From assembly GCA_903904635.1 (NCBI GenBank), contig CAIVDH010000417.1, positions 1 to 10,238 of the forward strand: DNA of 10,238 bases. Reading direction: 5' to 3'. A model generated the notes under the pieces. That model was not told where the DNA came from. It saw only the letters and a list, made by a program, of their open reading frames with translations, and did no database searches. This document shows positions 7,106-10,238 of the stretch, in pieces (position 1 is the stretch's first letter; each line of letters opens with the position of its first letter). Made by a program: the position numbers and the translations under genes. This DNA is from an uncultured Burkholderiales bacterium. Lineage in GTDB: Bacteria > Pseudomonadota > Gammaproteobacteria > Burkholderiales > Burkholderiaceae_D.

Positions 7106-7714
7106 TCAAGCCTCGCCTTTCTCGTCTTTACCTATGACAATTTTCGTTTCGCCAACATACATATGACGCGGCACCTGAAGATTGTCAGGTGCTGGTTTAT
7201 TTTTGTATACGCGCCCAGCCAGATCAAACGTCGAGCCGTGGCAGGGACAGAGAAAACCACCAGTCCAGTCATCTGGCAAGGATGGTTGTGCCCCCGACTG
7301 AAACTTAGTTATCGGTGAGCAGCCCAGATGGGAACAGATACCAACTGCCACCAGTATTTCAGGCTTAATGGAGCGCTGTTCATTGCGTGCATAATCTGGC
7401 GTCAGTTCATCAGGGTTGCGCTCAGATTTAGGATCGGCAACCATCGCATCTGTTTTTTTAAGCGCGGCGACCATTTCAGGCGTACGCTTTACTATCCAGA
7501 CCGGCTTACCTCGCCACTCCACGGTTTTCATTTCGCCCGGCTTTAAATCGGCGATATCCACTTCCACTGGCGCGCCGGCAGCCTTGGCACGCTCAGAGGG
7601 CTCAAAGGTGGAAATAAATGCACCCGCACCCGCCAAACCAGCCACTCCACCCGCAGCGCATGTTGCGACCAGCAAGCCTCGCCTGCCTGGATCGACCTGT
7701 TTTTCGTCACTCAT
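7106..7714 (-). CDS. petA: Ubiquinol-cytochrome c reductase, Rieske iron-sulfur subunit
   Basis: The Rieske protein carries the [2Fe-2S] cluster that takes the first electron from quinol. Two frames of start exist. The ATG at 7714 (202 residues) is preferred over that at 7729 because GGGG lies five bases upstream and the Tat-type twin-arginine (GRRGLLVA, 10-17) is then close to the N-terminus. The hydrophobic segment (about 14-33) is the uncleaved membrane anchor. Cluster boxes are CSHLGC (127-132) and CPCHGS (156-161): ligands C127, H129, C156 and H159, with C132 and C158 as the structural disulfide. It is the first gene of petABC, with its own promoter upstream. Confidence 0.96.
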   Translation of the reverse strand: MSDEKQVDPGRRGLLVATCAAGGVAGLAGAGAFISTFEPSERAKAAGAPVEVDIADLKPGEMKTVEWRGKPVWIVKRTPEMVAALKKTDAMVADPKSERNPDELTPDYARNEQRSIKPEILVAVGICSHLGCSPITKFQSGAQPSLPDDWTGGFLCPCHGSTFDLAGRVYKNKPAPDNLQVPRHMYVGETKIVIGKDEKGEA

Positions 7715-7769
7715 AACAACCCCAATCATTGAAATTGCAAAACTTATACGGAACTTCCAGCAACCTTAC

Positions 7770-7798
7770 ATTATAGCGGAGGCATCATCGGTTTTAAA
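7770..7798 (-). promoter_or_regulatory. Sigma-70-type promoter of petABC
   Basis: On the minus strand TTTAAA (7798-7793) and a perfect TATAAT (7775-7770) are 17 bp apart. Transcription would start near 7763, giving a leader of about 50 bases before the petA ATG at 7714. This placement makes petABC independent of the response regulator transcript. Confidence 0.6.
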
Positions 7799-7828
7799 GA
7801 TTAGCAGTCGTACAAAACCCGTTCAAGC

Positions 7829-7861
7829 AAAACAAAGAGGTAAAAATGCTCCTCCTGTTTT
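7829..7861 (-). terminator. Terminator-like hairpin after the response regulator gene
   Basis: On the minus strand AAAACAGGAGG pairs with CCTCTTTGTTTT (one G-T pair, one bulged T) around a ten-base loop, and the 3' arm itself is T-rich. It lies 213 bases after the response regulator stop and just before the petA promoter, a reasonable place to end that transcript. Confidence 0.4.
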
Positions 7862-8037
7862 CAAATTTATAATTAAATTTACGCTGCAAACCACAATATG
7901 AAATGACGATAGCAATATACGTGGCTACTTTTCCAGTCTAAAGGGACGAAAAATGATACTTGCAAGGCGGCTGGACAGTAATGCAATCGGCGCGCAATCA
8001 GCCAGTATTTAAGCTGTAATCTGCACGAAAGAACACC

Positions 8038-8085
8038 ACTAACCAAATTGCTAACTGTATAGCCAACTTATTTGCTAACTGTATT
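8038..8085. repeat. Four imperfect 12-bp tandem repeats over the response regulator stop codon
   Basis: Plus-strand units are ACTAACCAAATT, GCTAACTGTATA, GCCAACTTATTT and GCTAACTGTATT. Units two and four share 11 of 12 bases, and within them 13 bases (TTGCTAACTGTAT, 8048-8060 and 8072-8084) repeat exactly. The last unit overlaps the final residues and TAG stop of the response regulator. Confidence 0.7.
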
Positions 8086-8785
8086 GATCACGCAGTTTTG
8101 GCAACGCCATATGCAGCAGGCCGCGCCGCTGCGCTTCATATACGGCTTCACCACGTGAGTGCACTGATAGTTTGGCGTATATATTTTTGGCATGTGTCTG
8201 GACTGTACCAACAGACAGGCCTAGTGCATTTGCAACCTTGGCGTAACTGCCGCCACGGGCTATAAGTTGAAGAATAGAATTTTCACGCGGGGTTAATAAT
8301 GTTGCTGCCGGCCGGTTTTTTGCTTCATTCATGCTATTGCTGTGCATTCGTAACAGTATTTTTCGCGCAATCATGGGACTTATAGGCGAGCCGCCCGCGC
8401 GTAATTCCAGTAACGCACGCACAATATCGATGTGTCCCATTTCTTTCAAAACATAGCCTGCTGCGCCAGCTTCTATACATGCAAGTACTTGATCTTCATC
8501 GCTGGACATGGTGATAACCATAATGTCAGCGTTAGGTGAGAGGCGGCGACAGGCCTGAATAATTTTCAATCCAGAGCCGTCTGGCAATCCTAGATCTGTT
8601 AACAATAAATCGACTTCTTCTTCTTTTAACCAGCTGATCGCCTCAGCGACACAACCAAACGCGCCATTCAATATTAATGACGGTTCAAGCTCGATAGCCG
8701 TACAAAGCAGACGTCGCGTTACAAGATCATCTTCCACAACCATTACGCGAGTAGGCCGTTCTAATTCTAATAAAGCATGCAGCAT
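8075..8785 (-). CDS. NarL/FixJ-family two-component response regulator, orphan
   Basis: This 236-residue regulator has a receiver domain (about 12-128) and a LuxR-type DNA-binding domain (about 163-226). Receiver residues are complete: acidic pair D19/D20, phosphoacceptor D64 in LLLTDLGLPDG, T92 and K114 in YVLKE. The helix-turn-helix reads LTPRENSILQLIARGGSYAK then VANALGLSVGTVQTHAKNIYAKL (164-206), the canonical pattern. It should bind DNA as a phosphorylation-controlled dimer; signal and targets are unknown. No histidine kinase is visible nearby. The ATG at 8785 is the only good upstream start (in-frame stop at 8815-8813) but has no Shine-Dalgarno, and a palindrome abuts it. It lies between nif3 and petA; its target could be petABC, but that is inference. 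Confidence 0.9.
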   Translation of the reverse strand: MLHALLELERPTRVMVVEDDLVTRRLLCTAIELEPSLILNGAFGCVAEAISWLKEEEVDLLLTDLGLPDGSGLKIIQACRRLSPNADIMVITMSSDEDQVLACIEAGAAGYVLKEMGHIDIVRALLELRAGGSPISPMIARKILLRMHSNSMNEAKNRPAATLLTPRENSILQLIARGGSYAKVANALGLSVGTVQTHAKNIYAKLSVHSRGEAVYEAQRRGLLHMALPKLRDQYS

Positions 8786-9041
8786 AATTTTGAAAATTAA
8801 ATTTGAATGGGGTTAGAGGAACCGATGGGTGACACAAAAACAAAACTCTATCCCTATGCGCCTTGATTTAAGTGAGTAACGAATCACAATTTTGACAATT
8901 TTCACTTTATTAGGTTGCGACAAATAACAAAAGTTAACGAGATTCCTATCTGAAAATATCAAAAAAAATTTCATGCCTTTAATCGCACAAAACAAATTTT
9001 TGAAAATTACATTACTTACATAATAAATTTCTTTATAAATT
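8786..9041. other. AT-rich non-coding region upstream of the response regulator
   Basis: This 256-bp stretch is much more AT-rich than its neighbours. It contains AATTTTGAAAATT (8786-8798) directly before the response regulator ATG, the similar palindrome AATTTTTGAAAATT (8995-9008) near its other end, and a tandem 9-mer ACAATTTTG/ACAATTTTC (8886-8903). An 83-codon minus-strand frame crosses it but has low-complexity composition, no clear ribosome binding site and overlaps the nif3 end, so I do not call it. Confidence 0.55.
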
Positions 9042-9806
9042 CTAAACCGGATTAAGAATATCAATAAATTTATGCGTTAACCCAAACTGATGTGCCAGAT
9101 GCTCGCCCAGAGCTGCAATGCCATAGCGTTCGCTGGCATGATGCCCGCAAGCCAAATAAGCAACGCCAGATTCTCGGGCCAGATGTACAGTCTGCTCTGA
9201 AATCTCGCCACTCAGATAAACACTGGCGCCAGCTGCAATTGCATCAGCAAATGCGTTTTGGGCTGCACCAGTACACCAGGCTACCGAATTAATTTTTTGC
9301 CCGGGATCACCAATCAATAAAGGCGCCCTACCTAATACACGCTCCAGATTTTTCGCCAGTTCATTAACGGTGTTGTCTGTGCCGTTAGGTGTACCTAACC
9401 AGCCCAGATCTTGGTCACCAAATCTTCCGGTAACCTTAAGATTTAGTTGCTTGCCGAGTTGGGCGTTATTACCCAACTCAGGATGCGCATCCAGAGGTAA
9501 GTGATATGCAAACAAATTAATGTCATGTTGAAGTAAAAGTTTTAATCTCTTTTGCATAGGTCCGACAATGCACGGGTCTTCTCCTCGCCAGAAATATCCA
9601 TGGTGTACAAGAATTGCATCTGCACCATCAGCATGCGCAGCTTCCAGTAGCGCCAGGCTTGCGGTGACTCCGGTGACGATATGTTGTATTTGCTCACGAC
9701 CTTCTACTTGCAAGCCATTTGGGCAGTAATCGCGAAAACGGTTAATATCGAGCGTAGCGGCCAAGTGGCTGGCTAGCGCTTTTCTTCCTATTTTATTGTT
9801 ACTCAT
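9042..9806 (-). CDS. ybgI: Nif3-like dinuclear metal-centre hexameric protein
   Basis: The 254-residue product matches the NIF3/YbgI family (E. coli YbgI is 247 aa), widespread toroidal hexamers with a two-metal site and no settled biochemical role; 'GTP cyclohydrolase 1 type 2 homolog' is a database label for some members. Conserved pieces are [11 protein letters not shown] (26-36), ILVHHGYFW (H68, H69), [14 protein letters not shown] (D106) and [11 protein letters not shown] (H222/H223, E226), which together supply the expected metal ligands. It is cytoplasmic with no signal peptide. The ATG at 9806 has GAGG five bases upstream. It diverges from the HtrA-type gene with only 12 bp between the start codons. 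Confidence 0.93.
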   Translation of the reverse strand: MSNNKIGRKALASHLAATLDINRFRDYCPNGLQVEGREQIQHIVTGVTASLALLEAAHADGADAILVHHGYFWRGEDPCIVGPMQKRLKLLLQHDINLFAYHLPLDAHPELGNNAQLGKQLNLKVTGRFGDQDLGWLGTPNGTDNTVNELAKNLERVLGRAPLLIGDPGQKINSVAWCTGAAQNAFADAIAAGASVYLSGEISEQTVHLARESGVAYLACGHHASERYGIAALGEHLAHQFGLTHKFIDILNPV

Positions 9807-9818
9807 ATTTTCCTCACT

Positions 9819-10238
9819 ATGCGTCGACTCTGGCTCTTATTTGCGCAAACTACCACTGTAGGTCTTGCACTTTGGTTCATTGTAGCGACCCTTAAGCCCG
9901 ATTGGATTTCTCGCGGCAATACGGCTTTGCGCGTCGATATTGCAGCCGTTCCAGTAAAACAGGCCAGCGGGACAGTCAGTGCGCAAAATACTTATCGTGC
10001 AGCCTCTCAACTTGCCATGCCCTCAGTTGTGAATATATTTACGACCAAGGAAGCGAAGCAGTCACCACATCCGTTTAATGCAGATCCCTTGTTTCGTCAT
10101 TTTTTTGGTGACGGCGCAATAACGCCACAAGATGAGAAGCAAATCAGCCTGGGATCTGGTGTCATCGTCAGCTCTGAAGGCTATATCCTCACTAACAATC
10201 ATGTTATTGAAGCAGCTGATGAAATTGAAGTTGCGCTG
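9819..10238 (+). CDS. Membrane-anchored HtrA/DegS-type serine protease (N-terminal part)
   Basis: The frame opens at ATG 9819 and runs to the window edge, giving 140 residues. A basic start and one membrane segment (about 4-24) anchor it, so the rest should be periplasmic. A linker follows, then the start of the trypsin-like domain: [15 protein letters not shown] (61-75), a loop with DPLFRHFFG, and [20 protein letters not shown] (111-130), in which H128 is the catalytic histidine. The Asp, Ser and PDZ domain lie beyond the window. DegS, AlgW and DegQ share this layout; the uncleaved-looking anchor favours a DegS/AlgW type, which trims anti-sigma factors in envelope stress. There is no Shine-Dalgarno before the ATG, and an in-frame stop at 9774-9776 excludes a much earlier start. 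Confidence 0.92.
   Translation, partial: MRRLWLLFAQTTTVGLALWFIVATLKPDWISRGNTALRVDIAAVPVKQASGTVSAQNTYRAASQLAMPSVVNIFTTKEAKQSPHPFNADPLFRHFFGDGAITPQDEKQISLGSGVIVSSEGYILTNNHVIEAADEIEVAL

Larger units (their letters stand above)
7715..8074. other. 360-bp non-coding stretch between the response regulator and petA
   Basis: It holds a petA promoter (7770-7798), a terminator-like hairpin (7829-7861), an AT-rich near-palindrome around 7863-7880, a possible 19-codon plus-strand frame with AAGGG before its ATG (7953-8012), and most of a 12-bp tandem repeat (8038-8085). No longer gene is supported on either strand; the 161-codon plus-strand frame starting at 7416 is mostly antisense to petA. Confidence 0.6.

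Noticed and set aside
7107..7109. TTG start for petB two codons before the ATG
   Set aside because: The GAGG site would be only about two bases from the TTG but seven from the ATG at 7103, which also fits known N-termini beginning MAF.
7727..7729. Upstream ATG of petA
   Set aside because: No Shine-Dalgarno precedes it, whereas the ATG at 7714 has GGGG at good spacing and places the twin-arginine motif nearer the N-terminus.
7416..7901. 161-codon plus-strand open frame antisense to petA
   Set aside because: It mirrors the Rieske coding sequence and its leader; codon pattern and residues show no family, and petA is certain on the other strand.
8892..8897. Perfect TTGACA on the plus strand in the AT-rich region
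   Set aside because: No -10 hexamer occurs at 16-18 bp, and no plus-strand gene lies downstream.
8813..9064. 83-codon minus-strand open frame between the response regulator and nif3
   Set aside because: Composition is that of AT-rich non-coding DNA (many Ile, Phe, Lys, Arg), no clear Shine-Dalgarno, no recognisable motif, and it overlaps the nif3 3' end in another frame.
1..10238. CRISPR arrays, insertion sequences, toxin-antitoxin or defence genes
   Set aside because: No regularly spaced repeats, transposase motifs or paired small genes of those types were seen on either strand.

Overview
The window looks like chromosome from a betaproteobacterium of moderate GC content. The main evidence is the tight minus-strand run petA-petB-petC followed by sspA and sspB, with a Nif3-family gene diverging from a membrane-anchored HtrA-type protease close by. 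Protein features agree: cytochrome b carries a PVWY Qo motif and is long (467 aa), as I recall for beta- and gammaproteobacteria. The genus cannot be read from the sequence.

Layout. At the left edge is the start of an unidentified minus-strand gene with a signal-peptide-like N-terminus (1-52), preceded on the same strand by a hydratase/decarboxylase of the fumarylacetoacetate hydrolase superfamily (114-911, TTG start). Diverging from it, a recognisable sigma-70 promoter drives cstA and the small companion gene ybdD (1064-3348). Everything from 3356 to 9806 lies on the minus strand. In transcription order this is a Nif3/YbgI-family protein (9042-9806), an orphan NarL/FixJ-type response regulator (8075-8785), petABC for the cytochrome bc1 complex (7714-4916), sspA (4778-4167), sspB (4055-3546) and tRNA-Thr(UGU) (3431-3356). 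At the right edge, an HtrA-family serine protease (9819 to the end) starts on the plus strand only 12 bp from the nif3 start and runs off the window.

How the genes work together. petABC encodes the complete quinol:cytochrome c oxidoreductase of the respiratory chain. It has its own promoter just upstream of petA and a strong hairpin terminator after petC. SspA (an RNA polymerase-associated GST-fold protein) and SspB (the ClpXP adaptor) form the stringent-starvation pair. CstA/YbdD is a starvation-linked uptake system for peptides or pyruvate, and the neighbouring hydratase belongs to a family whose products are usually cleaved to pyruvate. The themes are respiration, starvation response and envelope proteolysis.

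Most of the window is ordinary housekeeping sequence, and I found no clear new multi-gene system. The least ordinary part is 7715-9041: a response regulator without a visible kinase partner, flanked by AT-rich non-coding DNA with palindromes and a 12-bp tandem repeat over its stop codon, sitting directly upstream of petABC.
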